Assembly: GCA_965263455.1 (NCBI GenBank)
Contig: CBDHHN010000004.1
Coordinates: 2,666,001 to 2,730,000 of the forward strand
Reading direction: 5' to 3'
From: CADEDH01 sp965263455
Lineage (GTDB): Bacteria; Actinomycetota; Acidimicrobiia; Acidimicrobiales; SZUA-35
DNA: 64,000 bases
Positions within the stretch are counted from its first letter, which is position 1; each line of letters opens with the position of its first letter. Both the position numbers and the translations under genes were made by a program. Shown here in pieces: positions 16,783 to 25,054 of this stretch. Below the pieces are notes generated by a model. That model was not told where the DNA came from and did no database searches. It saw only the letters and a program-made list of their open reading frames with translations.

Positions 16783-17676
16783 CTAGATCGAGCCCGGTCC
16801 GGCGTCGAGATCGACCGGGCCCGAGCCGTCCGGGGGCGGCGCCGGTCCGTCACTCTGGACGACCACCGTGTCGGCTGCGCCGCTGTCGGCCACGCCGTGG
16901 TCGGCCGCTGTGGCCCCGGCGGGCTCGAACCCGTCCGGTCGAGGTGTCGGCCGCTCGCTGCGGTCGATGCCGAAGTTCTCGTTCACGAACCGGGAGGACG
17001 GGACCATGACCGTCGAGCGGGCTCCCGGCCGCTGGATCTCGACCGTGGTCGGGTGGATGGCGACCACGATGCCCGACAGGTTCTCCAGGTGGACCCGGTC
17101 GCCCTCGTTCAGGATCCGGCGCAGGACCCGGGTCGACGCCACCTCGGTGGCCACATGACGGCCGCCGAAGGCGACCAGCAGCATGAGCGCCCCGGCCAGA
17201 CCGAAGAGGATGGCGGCCACACCGATGTTGATGACCGTGGTGTCGAAGCCCAGCTGGCGGACGGCCAACAGCACGGCGAGGCCGATGATGACGATCCGGA
17301 TGCCGTTGAGGATCTGGCGCTGCACCGAGGCCGGCATGCGGGCCAAGGCCGGGGCCAGGGCGGCCTGGGCGAACGAGGCGCCGACGTTGGCCACGATGAC
17401 CACGATGGCGGCCGAGATCACCCGGGGGATGAACTGGATGACGTCCCGCAGCAACTGTTCCAGGGCCGTCGGCGAGGCCACGCCGAGGGCCAACACCAGG
17501 CCGGTCACCACGGCCGCCCACAGAGCCAGGCTGGACAGGGGACCGGCGGCGTTCCGCACCGGCTCGGGCCGGGAGGGCCGATCGATCACGGCGTTCACGA
17601 TCCGGTTGGCGATGACCCCCACCACGATCCCACCGAAAATGGCGGCGCCAACGAAGATCCAGTCAGTCAGTGTCAT
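16783..17676 (-). CDS. MscS-family mechanosensitive channel-like membrane protein
   Basis: The 297-residue protein has about four N-terminal and central membrane helices, a pore-like helix (VGAAILFGLAGALMLLVAFGGRHVATEVAS), and then the beta domain seen after the MscS pore (RRILNEGDRVHLENLSGIVVAIHPTTVEIQ). The tail is Pro/Asp-rich and disordered. It should open under membrane tension or serve as a small-conductance channel. Its start overlaps the anti-sigma gene end by 14 bp, so it is the third gene of the ECF sigma operon, suggesting that the sigma factor responds to envelope or osmotic stress. Confidence 0.82.
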   Translation of the reverse strand: MTLTDWIFVGAAIFGGIVVGVIANRIVNAVIDRPSRPEPVRNAAGPLSSLALWAAVVTGLVLALGVASPTALEQLLRDVIQFIPRVISAAIVVIVANVGASFAQAALAPALARMPASVQRQILNGIRIVIIGLAVLLAVRQLGFDTTVINIGVAAILFGLAGALMLLVAFGGRHVATEVASTRVLRRILNEGDRVHLENLSGIVVAIHPTTVEIQRPGARSTVMVPSSRFVNENFGIDRSERPTPRPDGFEPAGATAADHGVADSGAADTVVVQSDGPAPPPDGSGPVDLDAGPGSI

Positions 17677-18049
17677 CGTTCCCCTCGGTGAGCAGCAGTC
17701 GGGACGTCTCGAAGCCGGCTGCGAACACGTCGGCTACCAAGCCTGCCACCTGGCGGCCGGAAAGCCGAGTGCTGACCCCGTCGACCAGGCGATCGGCCAG
17801 CCCGTCCGCCGGGGCCAGAGCCGCGGCCAGGGCCTGACGGAGGGCGGAGTCGCCGGCCTCGGCGTCGGCCGTCACCTCGCCCGGATCGTCTCCGGCCGCC
17901 ACGGCCTCGCCGTCGACGGCCTCGGCCGCCAACCGCTCGATGGAGGCCGCACATCGGATACAGGTCGAGAGGTGGTCGTCGAGCGCGGTGTCGCCTTCGT
18001 TGGTCAGCCAACGGCGCAGCGTGTCCTCGTTGGGGTGGCGGAATCTCAT
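17663..18049 (-). CDS. Zinc-finger anti-sigma factor (ZAS type)
   Basis: The 128-residue protein carries the HxxxCxxC zinc-binding signature of ZAS anti-sigma factors at His26, Cys30 and Cys33 (HLSTCIRC). No membrane helix is visible, so it is a soluble anti-sigma factor. ATG 18049 overlaps the stop of the ECF sigma gene by 4 bp (ATGA), giving coupled, near-equal synthesis. The rest is Ala/Asp-rich and ends in a small helical domain. It most likely binds and silences the sigma factor encoded just upstream; the signal could be thiol oxidation or another input. Confidence 0.88.
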   Translation of the reverse strand: MRFRHPNEDTLRRWLTNEGDTALDDHLSTCIRCAASIERLAAEAVDGEAVAAGDDPGEVTADAEAGDSALRQALAAALAPADGLADRLVDGVSTRLSGRQVAGLVADVFAAGFETSRLLLTEGNDDTD

Positions 18050-18633
18050 TCCCACCCCCTCATGGCCGCGCCGAGCCGGCGCCGCGCCCGCAGCAACCTG
18101 GTCTTGACCGTCGGCAGTGGCACGCCAAGAACCTCGGCGATCTCGTCGTAGCTCAGTCCTTCCAACTCCCGGAGGACGACGATGCTACGCGACAGATCGT
18201 CCAACTGGTTCAGCGCCTCGGTGAAGTCGTCCATGACCACGCTGCCCTGGACCGTCGACTCGACCGAGTGCTCGGGCACCATGGCCGGCTCCGGGAGGTC
18301 GATCGGGTCCACCACCAGCGCCCGCCGGGCCCGCAGGGTCGAGATCGAGGTGTTGTGGGCGATGCGCAGGACCCAGCTGCGGAGGGCTCGGCGGTCCCGC
18401 AGGGTGGGGAGCGCGGTCCACGCCTTGATCAGCACCTCCTGGGCGATGTCCTCGGCCAGAGGGGCGTCGCGCACGATCGACACCGCCAGCCGGTAGATGG
18501 CGTCGCCGTGCTCGGTTACCAACAGGCGCAGCTCTTCGGGATCCGGCTGGTCGCCCGGCTCCTCCGCCCCTGTCGAGGTTGTCTCATCCGTGAGCACGAC
18601 CTCATCCTCTGTCGCCCGTGTCGCTGCGGCCAT
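18046..18633 (-). CDS. ECF RNA polymerase sigma factor
   Basis: The 195-residue protein has sigma region 2 (GDAIYRLAVSIVRDAPLAEDIAQEVLIKAWTAL) and region 4 (LDDLSRSIVVLRELEGLSYDEIAEVLGV with a PTVKTRLLRARRRL recognition helix). ATG 18633 is chosen; the frame stays open upstream but runs into the divergent membrane gene. It is coupled to its anti-sigma factor and the MscS-type channel. The divergent gene at 18862 may belong to its regulon, but I cannot show a matching promoter. Confidence 0.93.
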   Translation of the reverse strand: MAAATRATEDEVVLTDETTSTGAEEPGDQPDPEELRLLVTEHGDAIYRLAVSIVRDAPLAEDIAQEVLIKAWTALPTLRDRRALRSWVLRIAHNTSISTLRARRALVVDPIDLPEPAMVPEHSVESTVQGSVVMDDFTEALNQLDDLSRSIVVLRELEGLSYDEIAEVLGVPLPTVKTRLLRARRRLGAAMRGWE

Positions 18634-18861
18634 GAGCTTAGGGGTCGAGGGCTCGCAACGCGCCAGGCCCACCAATGACCTGGTGTCGAGCACCGCCGGT
18701 CCGGGGGCCACGCCCAATCCGACCATCCCCGGTTGGACGCCGCCGAGGGCCGCCGGGTCGCGACGGATCCGGGCCGTCGACTGCGGTTGGTTGAAGTTTT
18801 TCGCGACTCGGAACGCTCCGGGTCCGTCCATCAGCAGCGACAACACGTGAGAGGAGCCAAT

Positions 18862-19599
18862 GTGATACTCGCTCAGGACTCGTTCGATTGGCGAGGACCC
18901 CTGGAGAACACCTTCGAGCTGGTGACGAACTTCGTTCCCCTGCTCGGACTGTTCCTTCTGATTCTGGTCGTCGGGCTGTTCGTGGCCCGGTGGATCCGCC
19001 GGATCATGCACCGGGTGCTCACCAGCATTCGTTTCGACGACTACATCGACCGGTCGGGCATCGGTGGACCGCTGGAGCGGGCCGGCTATCCCGACAGCGG
19101 CCGGTTCGTGGCCCAGATCGTCTACTACCTCATCGTGCTGATGGTGCTGCAGATGGCGTTCAGCGTCTTCGGCGACAACCCCATCACCGACGCCCTCGAG
19201 GGTCTGGTCGATTGGCTGCCCCAGTTGATCGTGGCCATCGCCCTCATCATCATCGGTGGCATGGTGGCCAACGTGGTCGGCGACCTGGTCGGCGGGGCCA
19301 CCTCAGGTCAGGACTACGGACCGTTCCTTTCGCGGGCGGCCGTGGCCGGCGTCTGGATCTTCTTCGGCCTGGCCGCCCTGGACCAGATCGCCATCGGTGA
19401 GGACGTCGTCGACGCCCTGACCCAGGTTCTGCTGTACGGCATCGGTGCCGCGGTGGTCATCAAGTTCGGGGTCGGTGGCATCTGGGCCGCCCGTGACCGC
19501 TTCTGGCCCAACGTCTACGACAGCCTGTCGGGCGAGAGCACCGAGCGGCCGGCCTCCCAGCCCGGCGACGGTCGTCCTCCGGTCGGTGGTTCGAACTGA
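18862..19599 (+). CDS. Membrane protein with conserved TM-helix (CmpX/MscS-associated) repeats
   Basis: The 245-residue protein starts at GTG 18862, five bases after GAGGAG. It has an N-terminal membrane helix (NFVPLLGLFLLILVVGLFVARWI) and at least four more, including the LPQLIVAIALIIIGGMVANVVGDLV type that marks the small TM-helix family found in MscS-like and CmpX proteins. It lacks the soluble beta domain of full MscS channels. It lies head to head with the ECF sigma operon that contains an MscS-type gene, which suggests a shared role in membrane tension response. Confidence 0.82.
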   Translation: MILAQDSFDWRGPLENTFELVTNFVPLLGLFLLILVVGLFVARWIRRIMHRVLTSIRFDDYIDRSGIGGPLERAGYPDSGRFVAQIVYYLIVLMVLQMAFSVFGDNPITDALEGLVDWLPQLIVAIALIIIGGMVANVVGDLVGGATSGQDYGPFLSRAAVAGVWIFFGLAALDQIAIGEDVVDALTQVLLYGIGAAVVIKFGVGGIWAARDRFWPNVYDSLSGESTERPASQPGDGRPPVGGSN

Positions 19600-19710
19600 T
19601 TCCACGATCGGATGACACCCCGTCCCCGGTGACCGCCGCCCCCGGGGACGGGCGTCCGCTCCCCTGATCGGGGAGGCGATGGTTTCACCGGTAGGCGGCA
19701 ACCGGTGAAC

Positions 19711-19746
19711 AAGGGCCGGACCGTGGGGCGATGCGGTCCGGCCCTT
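19711..19746. terminator. Bidirectional hairpin terminator
   Basis: AAGGGCCGGACCG pairs perfectly with CGGTCCGGCCCTT around a 10-base loop, a 13-base-pair stem flanked by A on one side and T on the other. It lies between two convergent genes (ends 19599 and 19788). Confidence 0.8.
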
Positions 19747-19787
19747 CGCCGCGTCCGGGCCCGGGTGCGGCCGGCCCGGGCCACGGC

Positions 19788-20720
19788 TCAGGTCAGTGCG
19801 GCAAGCCCGCCTCGGAGTTCGTCGAGGTCGAAGATGTTGTCGATGCGGTCGACCACGATCCCGTCGCCACCGACGAGGAACAGCGACGGCTCGAAGGTGA
19901 GGCCGAGATCGGCGACCGGCTGGGCCAGCCGCAGGTCGGGATCGGCGTAGTCGCCCCCCACCTCGGCCGCATTGGCCCAGAACTCGAGGTGGATCACCTC
20001 GACCTCGGGGAAATCGGGGGCGGCCTCGATCATGGTCTCGACCACGGGCCCGCAGTACGCCGTCTGGCACAGGGCCGGGGTGGCGACCAGCAAGGCCAGG
20101 GGCCGTCCCTCGGCCAGCACCTCGGCCACGCTCATCCGGTGGAAGGGACAGGGCTCGGGGGCCCGGGTGCAGATGGGGTCGATGCCGACCGGCCGGTCGA
20201 AGGTCGGCGTGTCGATGGCGGGCAGGGGCTGACCGGGGAGAACGACGGGCACCGTCGAGGGGTCGAAGGTCTGCACCGGGAGAGAACCGGTCCCGGCGGC
20301 CCCGAAGTCGACCCGCAGGTCGTACACCCCGACCTCGGGCAGCGTGGTCCGCAGGCTGAAGTAGCGCAGCAGGTCGGCGTGCTGGTGGTCGGGGTCGACG
20401 TCACCCACGTGGTCGTGGTCGACCACCCGGCCGGTCACGGTCAGGGTCTCGATCGGCTCGGCATCCTTGAGGACGGTCACGGCCAGTTCGGCCCCGTCGG
20501 GGAGGTCCAGGGTGCCGTTGTTGACCACGGCGAACGGAATCCGCTGGGGGATTCCCGCCGCGATGACGTGGTCGCTGCTGAACAGGTGGACCAACTGCGG
20601 CCGCTGGGTGGTCGGCGTGGCCGCGTCGGGTGACCCCGAGCACGCCGCCACCACCGGGGCCAGGCCGGCCCCGAGACCGGCTCGGCGAAGGAACTGCCGT
20701 CGTGACAGGCGGTTGGCCAT
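19788..20720 (-). CDS. Tat-exported lipoprotein with thioredoxin-like domain
   Basis: The 310-residue protein begins with a twin-arginine signal (SRRQFLRRAG) and a lipobox (VVAAC), so it is folded inside and anchored outside. A beta-rich region (about 40-165) is followed by a redoxin/SCO-like fold: CPFHRMSVAEVLAEGRPLALLVATPALCQTAYCGP, where two cysteines six apart could form a redox pair or bind metal. The end (FLVGGDGIVVDRIDNIFDLDELRGGL) matches the last strands of thioredoxin-like proteins. It diverges from the 2Fe-2S/molybdenum-hydroxylase-like gene 26 bp away. A role in outer-face redox or metal delivery is likely but unproven. Confidence 0.8.
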   Translation of the reverse strand: MANRLSRRQFLRRAGLGAGLAPVVAACSGSPDAATPTTQRPQLVHLFSSDHVIAAGIPQRIPFAVVNNGTLDLPDGAELAVTVLKDAEPIETLTVTGRVVDHDHVGDVDPDHQHADLLRYFSLRTTLPEVGVYDLRVDFGAAGTGSLPVQTFDPSTVPVVLPGQPLPAIDTPTFDRPVGIDPICTRAPEPCPFHRMSVAEVLAEGRPLALLVATPALCQTAYCGPVVETMIEAAPDFPEVEVIHLEFWANAAEVGGDYADPDLRLAQPVADLGLTFEPSLFLVGGDGIVVDRIDNIFDLDELRGGLAALT

Positions 20721-20745
20721 CGAGCCCGACCGTATCCTGCGGTCG

Positions 20746-22368
20746 ATGAGCAACGACCAGTCGGGTGGGGCCGAGGGCCTCACCATCACCGTTGACGGGG
20801 CCCCGGTGCAGGTGGCCGATCCCGACGGGACCCTGCTCGACGTCCTCCGTGACCAGCTCCGGCTGGCCGAGGCCAAGGACGGGTGCAGCCCCCAGGGCCA
20901 GTGCGGTTGCTGCACCGTGCTGGTCGACGGGGCCCCGCGGGTGGCCTGCGTGACCCCGGTGCGACGGGTCGGTGGACGGTCGGTCACGACGGCGGCCGGG
21001 CTCGATCCCGAGCGCCTGGCCCGCTGGCAGGACGCCTTCGTGGCCTGCGGGGCCAGCCAATGTGGCTTCTGCACCCCCGGGATCGTGGTCCGCCTCGACG
21101 CCCTCGATCGACTCAAGGCCGGACCCGACGGCGCCCGCCCCGGCGCCGACAAGGTGACCCAGGCGCTGCTGGCCCACCTGTGCCGGTGCACGGGGTGGCA
21201 GACCATCGTCGAAGCGTGGGACCACTTCGGCGGAACCCCGGTGACCGTCGGCCCCACCGGGGGACCGGCATCCGACAGCGAGCGCGACGCGGCCGACGCC
21301 GCCCGCCGGGCCGGCATCGAAGGGGGCGTGGCCCAGCACGTCGGCCCCGAGGTGGTCCTGGGCCACGGCGGGTTCGCCGTCGACACCGCCCCCGACGACG
21401 CGCTGGTGGCCGTGAGCGACGGTGCCGGAGGCTGGGCGGTGGGCGAAACGGTGCGTCAGGCCCGGCTGGCGGCGGCCAAGGTCCAGGGCCGCCGCACCAC
21501 GGCCGCCCACGACTGGCCTCTCGCCGTTCCGCCCGGCGACTGGGCCGCCACCCTGCGCACGACCTGGGTCGAGCCCGCTTATCTGGAGACCGACGCCTCG
21601 TGGTGCGAACCCGGCGGCACGCCGTACTCGGCCGTGGCCAACGGTGGGGCGTTCGGGGCCAAGCGGCCGTCGGCGGCCGAGGCCGCGGCTCGGGAACTGG
21701 CCGACCGGCACGGTCGTCCGGTCCTGGCCCTGCTGTCGCGGGAGGACGCCACCCGGCTCGGTCCCAAGCGGCCCCCGATGGCCGGGGGCATGCGGGCCGA
21801 CGGCACCGGGCGGTTGGTGGTGGCCACCACGCCCGGGATCGTGGAGGCGGTACGGTCCGCCGCCCCCGAGCTCGAGGTGATCGAGGTCGACGTGCCCGGG
21901 CCCCCGACCTCGGCCGCCGTCCGGGCCGCCGGTTGGGCCGAGGCTCTGGTGCTGGCGGCCGGGGCCCGGGGCTCCGCGGGCCCCGTCACCAGCCCGGACG
22001 GGGCCACCGCCTCGGCCGAGGTGATCGACGGGACCATCCGGGTCGCGGTCCGGTGCGGTGATCCCCTGGACGCCGTCGTCCTTCGCTCGTACTGCATCGG
22101 GGCGGCCCACATGGCCTGGTCGTGGGTGACCTCCGAGGCCCTCACCGTCGACACCGACGGCGTGGTCCACGACCTCACCGTCCGCAGCTTCGGCGTGGCC
22201 CGCGCCGTCGACACACCGCCCATCGAGGTCACGATCGAGGCCGACGACGGCGAACCGGTCAACGGTTCCGATGCCGTGTTCGTGGCGGTGGCGGCGGCGA
22301 GTTGGCTTTGGCTCGGTGGCGGACAAGACTGGCCGCTCGGAACCACAACTCCCGGGAGTCGAGCGTGA
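20746..22368 (+). CDS. Fused 2Fe-2S and shortened molybdenum-hydroxylase-like protein
   Basis: This 540-residue protein joins two pieces of the xanthine dehydrogenase family. Residues 10-165 are the small 2Fe-2S subunit: a plant-type ferredoxin domain (GCSPQGQCGCC) and the helical 2Fe-2S domain (CGASQCGFCTPG, then CRCTGW). After a linker of about 90 residues, the C-terminal part resembles scattered blocks of the molybdopterin subunit (PAYLETDASW, NGGAFGAK, SREDATRLGPKRPP, CGDPLDAVVLRSYCIGAAHMAW, LTVRSFGVARAVDTPP). A normal molybdenum subunit alone has about 750 residues, so much is missing. It may be a reduced enzyme or an electron-transfer protein. The RidA gene overlaps its stop by 4 bp. 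Confidence 0.8.
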   Translation: MSNDQSGGAEGLTITVDGAPVQVADPDGTLLDVLRDQLRLAEAKDGCSPQGQCGCCTVLVDGAPRVACVTPVRRVGGRSVTTAAGLDPERLARWQDAFVACGASQCGFCTPGIVVRLDALDRLKAGPDGARPGADKVTQALLAHLCRCTGWQTIVEAWDHFGGTPVTVGPTGGPASDSERDAADAARRAGIEGGVAQHVGPEVVLGHGGFAVDTAPDDALVAVSDGAGGWAVGETVRQARLAAAKVQGRRTTAAHDWPLAVPPGDWAATLRTTWVEPAYLETDASWCEPGGTPYSAVANGGAFGAKRPSAAEAAARELADRHGRPVLALLSREDATRLGPKRPPMAGGMRADGTGRLVVATTPGIVEAVRSAAPELEVIEVDVPGPPTSAAVRAAGWAEALVLAAGARGSAGPVTSPDGATASAEVIDGTIRVAVRCGDPLDAVVLRSYCIGAAHMAWSWVTSEALTVDTDGVVHDLTVRSFGVARAVDTPPIEVTIEADDGEPVNGSDAVFVAVAAASWLWLGGGQDWPLGTTTPGSRA

Positions 22369-22712
22369 GCAAGCCAGTTGGTCCCTACACCCCCATCGTC
22401 GAGGCCGGGCCGTGGCTGATCTGCTCGGGCCAGGTCGGGATCGCCGACGGCGCCCTGGTCGAAGGTGGGATGGAGGCCGAACTCCGCCAGGCCATGGCCA
22501 ACATGGCGGGTCTGCTCGAAGGGGCGGGAGCCTCGATGAACGACGTGGTGAAGACCACGGTCTTCCTCACCGACATGGGCCACTACGCCGATATGAACCG
22601 GGTCTACACCGAGCTGTTCGGCGATCATCGTCCGGCCCGGTCGGCCGTGGCCGTGGCCTCGCTCCCCATCGGGGCCACCATCGAGATCGAAGCCTGGGCC
22701 TACCGGGGCTGA
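22365..22712 (+). CDS. RidA-family reactive imine/enamine deaminase
   Basis: The 115-residue protein has the RidA/YjgF features: GPYTPIVEAGPWLICSGQVG at the start, the VVKTTVFLTDMGHYADMN stretch, and the ARSAVAVASLPIGATIEIEAWA end with the conserved Arg and Glu that bind the imine carboxylate and activate water. It detoxifies reactive enamines. The GTG start overlaps the previous stop (GTGA), so the two are coupled; the pairing may mean it clears by-products of the upstream oxidoreductase. Confidence 0.93.
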   Translation: MSKPVGPYTPIVEAGPWLICSGQVGIADGALVEGGMEAELRQAMANMAGLLEGAGASMNDVVKTTVFLTDMGHYADMNRVYTELFGDHRPARSAVAVASLPIGATIEIEAWAYRG

Positions 22713-22736
22713 GTTGAGCTGAGCTGAGGAGCAACC

Positions 22737-22901
22737 ATGTCCGTCGTCGTCGCCATCATCTTCGCCTTCGTCCTGGTGTTCGTGATCCCGATCGGTTTTC
22801 TCATGAGCACCACCATCGCCGCCGGCACCCTCGGTGAGCTGCTCCGCCTCAAGGCCGAGCGGGACCACGCCGACAGCGAGTTGCTCGACACCAACTACTG
22901 A
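22737..22901 (+). CDS. Small single-pass membrane protein (54 aa)
   Basis: A short frame starts at ATG 22737 after a good GAGGAG site and ends at 22901. The product has one membrane helix (about 3-30, VVVAIIFAFVLVFVIPIGFLM), then a charged tail (LLRLKAERDHADSELLDTNY). It lies 24 bp after RidA in the same direction, so it is likely cotranscribed. Codon third positions are G/C-rich like its neighbours. Function unknown. Confidence 0.7.
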   Translation: MSVVVAIIFAFVLVFVIPIGFLMSTTIAAGTLGELLRLKAERDHADSELLDTNY

Positions 22902-22910
22902 TCGCCTTCG

Positions 22911-22956
22911 GCCTCGACTCAGCCGAGCCTCGACTCAGCCGGCCTCGACTCAGCCG
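22911..22956. repeat. Three tandem copies of a 15-bp unit
   Basis: GCCTCGACTCAGCCG occurs at 22911, 22927 and 22942, the first two separated by one A. The third copy covers the stop codon of the minus-strand HdeD-like gene. It fills the gap between two convergent genes; I see no stem with a U-tract. Confidence 0.7.
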
Positions 22957-23528
22957 GCGTCGCCCGCCGGAGCCTGCCGCAGCCGGTTGGCCAGCAGGAT
23001 CTCGACGACGCCCATCGACACGAGGTTGACGCCGGCGATGACGGCGATGGCGAGCAGGGTGATTCCGGGCCACAGGACGACCACCACGCCGGCTGCGGTG
23101 CCCAACAGGCCCCGCAGGCCGAGCAGGGCCCGGTTCGGTTCGTTCTCGTCGCCGATGGCGGTGAACACGTCGAGCAGACCGGAGAACACCCAGTACACGC
23201 CGAGGATGAGGGCCAGGACGGCCAGGGTCTCGAACGGTCGTCGCAGAACGACGAGACCGGCGACGACACCGAGGATGCCCATCAGAGCCACGAACCCGCG
23301 TTGGGGCAGCTCGTCGTCGGCGAGAGCCCAGACGAACCGCATGGCCCCGAACACCAGCAGGTGGATGCCCAGCAGCACCACCATCACCAGCAGGGTCCGT
23401 CCCGGCCAGACCAGGGTCAACAGCCCCAACACCACGCTCGACAGCCCCAGCAGGGCCATCAGCCACCAGGGGAGCACGTAACGGCCCACCATCGTCCGCA
23501 CCGCCGTTGTTCCGTCCGCCGTGACCAT
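22950..23528 (-). CDS. HdeD-like (DUF308) six-helix membrane protein
   Basis: The 192-residue protein has about six membrane helices in three pairs. The repeated pattern LVVFGAMRFVWA, LGVYWVFSGLLDVFTA and AGVNLVSMGVVEIL, each after a WPG- or RRP-type turn, is typical of HdeD/DUF308 proteins linked to acid and envelope stress. ATG 23528 gives a sensible N-terminus; the frame extends upstream only through basic low-complexity codons. It is divergent from serS. Confidence 0.85.
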   Translation of the reverse strand: MVTADGTTAVRTMVGRYVLPWWLMALLGLSSVVLGLLTLVWPGRTLLVMVVLLGIHLLVFGAMRFVWALADDELPQRGFVALMGILGVVAGLVVLRRPFETLAVLALILGVYWVFSGLLDVFTAIGDENEPNRALLGLRGLLGTAAGVVVVLWPGITLLAIAVIAGVNLVSMGVVEILLANRLRQAPAGDAG

Positions 23529-23722
23529 GTCCGCTCCCACCCGCTCGGTCGCGCCCTGGGTCGAGCGTAGTCGCCGCCGTCTCCCGCCGACCGGGGAACG
23601 ACCACGCTGTCGCCGCCGGGACGACGGCCGTCTGGTCGACCCCGAGGAGGAGGTGGTCAAAGGCGCCTGCCGGGGCGAAATTGGGGCCGCCCGGCGGGAG
23701 CCAGCCAGTAGCGTGACCCTCC

Positions 23723-24982
23723 GTGATTGACCTACGCCTGTTGCGAGAGGACGAGGCCTACCGGCAGGGCGCGATCCACAAGGGAGCGTCCCCGGAGCTG
23801 ATCGACGAGGTGTTGGCGGCCGACGCCGCCCACCGCGAGGCCCGATCGTCGACCGAGTCGCTCCGAGCCGAGGTCAACGCCGCCTCCAAGGAGATCGGGC
23901 GGGCCGACCCGGCCGAACGGCAGGCCAAGATCGACGCCGCCGGTGCGCTGAAGGCCACGCTGCAGGACGCCGAGGACGACCTCCGCGAGGCCGAGGACAA
24001 GGCCCGGGCCCTGAGCCTCCGTATCCCGAACCCGGCCCACCCGTCGGTACCGGCCGGGGGCGAGGAGGACTTCGAGCTGGTGTCGATCAGCGGCGAGCCC
24101 GGTCCGGCCCCGGCCCACGACCACGCCGCCATCGGCGAGCTTCTGGGCATCGTCGACACCGAACGGGCCGTGCGGATGTCGGGCAGCCGGTTCGCCTACC
24201 TGTTGGGCGACGCCGTCCGCCTCCAGTTCGCCCTCATCCAGTGGACCATGGCCAAGCTGTCGGCTCACGGTTTCATCCCGGTCGTCACCCCCGTCCTGGT
24301 GCGGGAGGAGATGATGGAGCTCGCCGGGTTCTTCCCGACCGACCGCAGCCAGGTCTACGAACTCGAAGCCGACGACCTGTTCCTCATCGGCACGGCCGAG
24401 GTGGGCCTGGCCGGACTCCACCGCCAGGAGCGGCTCGACGCCGAGCACCTTCCCCTCCGCTACGTCGGCTACTCGAGCTGTTTCCGCCGTGAGGCCGGAA
24501 CCTACGGCAAGGACACCAGCGGGATCTTCCGGGTCCACCAGTTCGACAAGGTCGAGATGTTCATCTACGCCAACCCCGACACGTCGTGGGACGAGTTGGA
24601 GCTGCTGCGCGAACTTCAGGAGGAGATCGTCACCCAGCTCGGGCTGCCCTACCGGGTGATCAACGTGGCCGCCGGTGATCTCGGCGCCTCGGCGGCCAAA
24701 AAGTACGACCTGGAGGTCTGGCTCCCGTCGGAGCAGCGCTACCGCGAGATCACGTCGTGCTCGAACTACACCGACTACTCGGCCCGGCGGATGTCGACCC
24801 GGGTTCGGGGCGAGGGCGGCAACGACCTGGCCCACACCCTGAACGGCACGGCCTGCGCCATCGGCCGGACCCTGCTGTTCATGCTGGAGAACCGCCAACA
24901 GGCCGACGGCAGCGTCGTCGTGCCCGAGGTGCTTCGGCCCTACGCCGGCGGCCTGGAGGTCCTGACACCCCCCGACCGCTGA
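23723..24982 (+). CDS. serS: Seryl-tRNA synthetase
   Basis: The 419-residue class II synthetase has the N-terminal helical arm (about 30-100, charged coiled coil) and the catalytic motifs: GFIPVVTPVLVREEMMELAGFFP, motif 2 FRREAGTYGKDTSGIFRVHQFDKVE, and motif 3 LNGTACAIGRTLLFMLEN. It charges tRNA-Ser and also tRNA-Sec with serine, so it feeds the SelA step. The start is GTG 23723 with no clear ribosome site. Length is normal for bacteria. Confidence 0.97.
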   Translation: MIDLRLLREDEAYRQGAIHKGASPELIDEVLAADAAHREARSSTESLRAEVNAASKEIGRADPAERQAKIDAAGALKATLQDAEDDLREAEDKARALSLRIPNPAHPSVPAGGEEDFELVSISGEPGPAPAHDHAAIGELLGIVDTERAVRMSGSRFAYLLGDAVRLQFALIQWTMAKLSAHGFIPVVTPVLVREEMMELAGFFPTDRSQVYELEADDLFLIGTAEVGLAGLHRQERLDAEHLPLRYVGYSSCFRREAGTYGKDTSGIFRVHQFDKVEMFIYANPDTSWDELELLRELQEEIVTQLGLPYRVINVAAGDLGASAAKKYDLEVWLPSEQRYREITSCSNYTDYSARRMSTRVRGEGGNDLAHTLNGTACAIGRTLLFMLENRQQADGSVVVPEVLRPYAGGLEVLTPPDR

Positions 24983-24986
24983 GCGG

Positions 24987-25012
24987 CCGGGTCGACAACG
25001 AGGTCGACCCGG
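24987..25012 (+). terminator. Hairpin after serS
   Basis: CCGGGTCGAC pairs perfectly with GTCGACCCGG around a six-base loop, starting four bases after the serS stop and 40 bases before the next gene. The following TTCC is a weak U-tract. Confidence 0.6.
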
Positions 25013-25054
25013 TTCCGGCTACACCAACCCCCCTAACCTGACGACAGGAACTTC

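Noticed and set aside
18801..18861. ECF-type promoter (GGAAC) before the TM-helix gene
   Set aside because: GGAAC is present, but no convincing -10 element stands at the right distance, so autoregulation cannot be supported.
23652..23729. 25-codon leader ORF in front of serS
   Set aside because: It follows a GGAGGAGG too closely (no spacing) and its composition is not informative; a chance frame is more likely.
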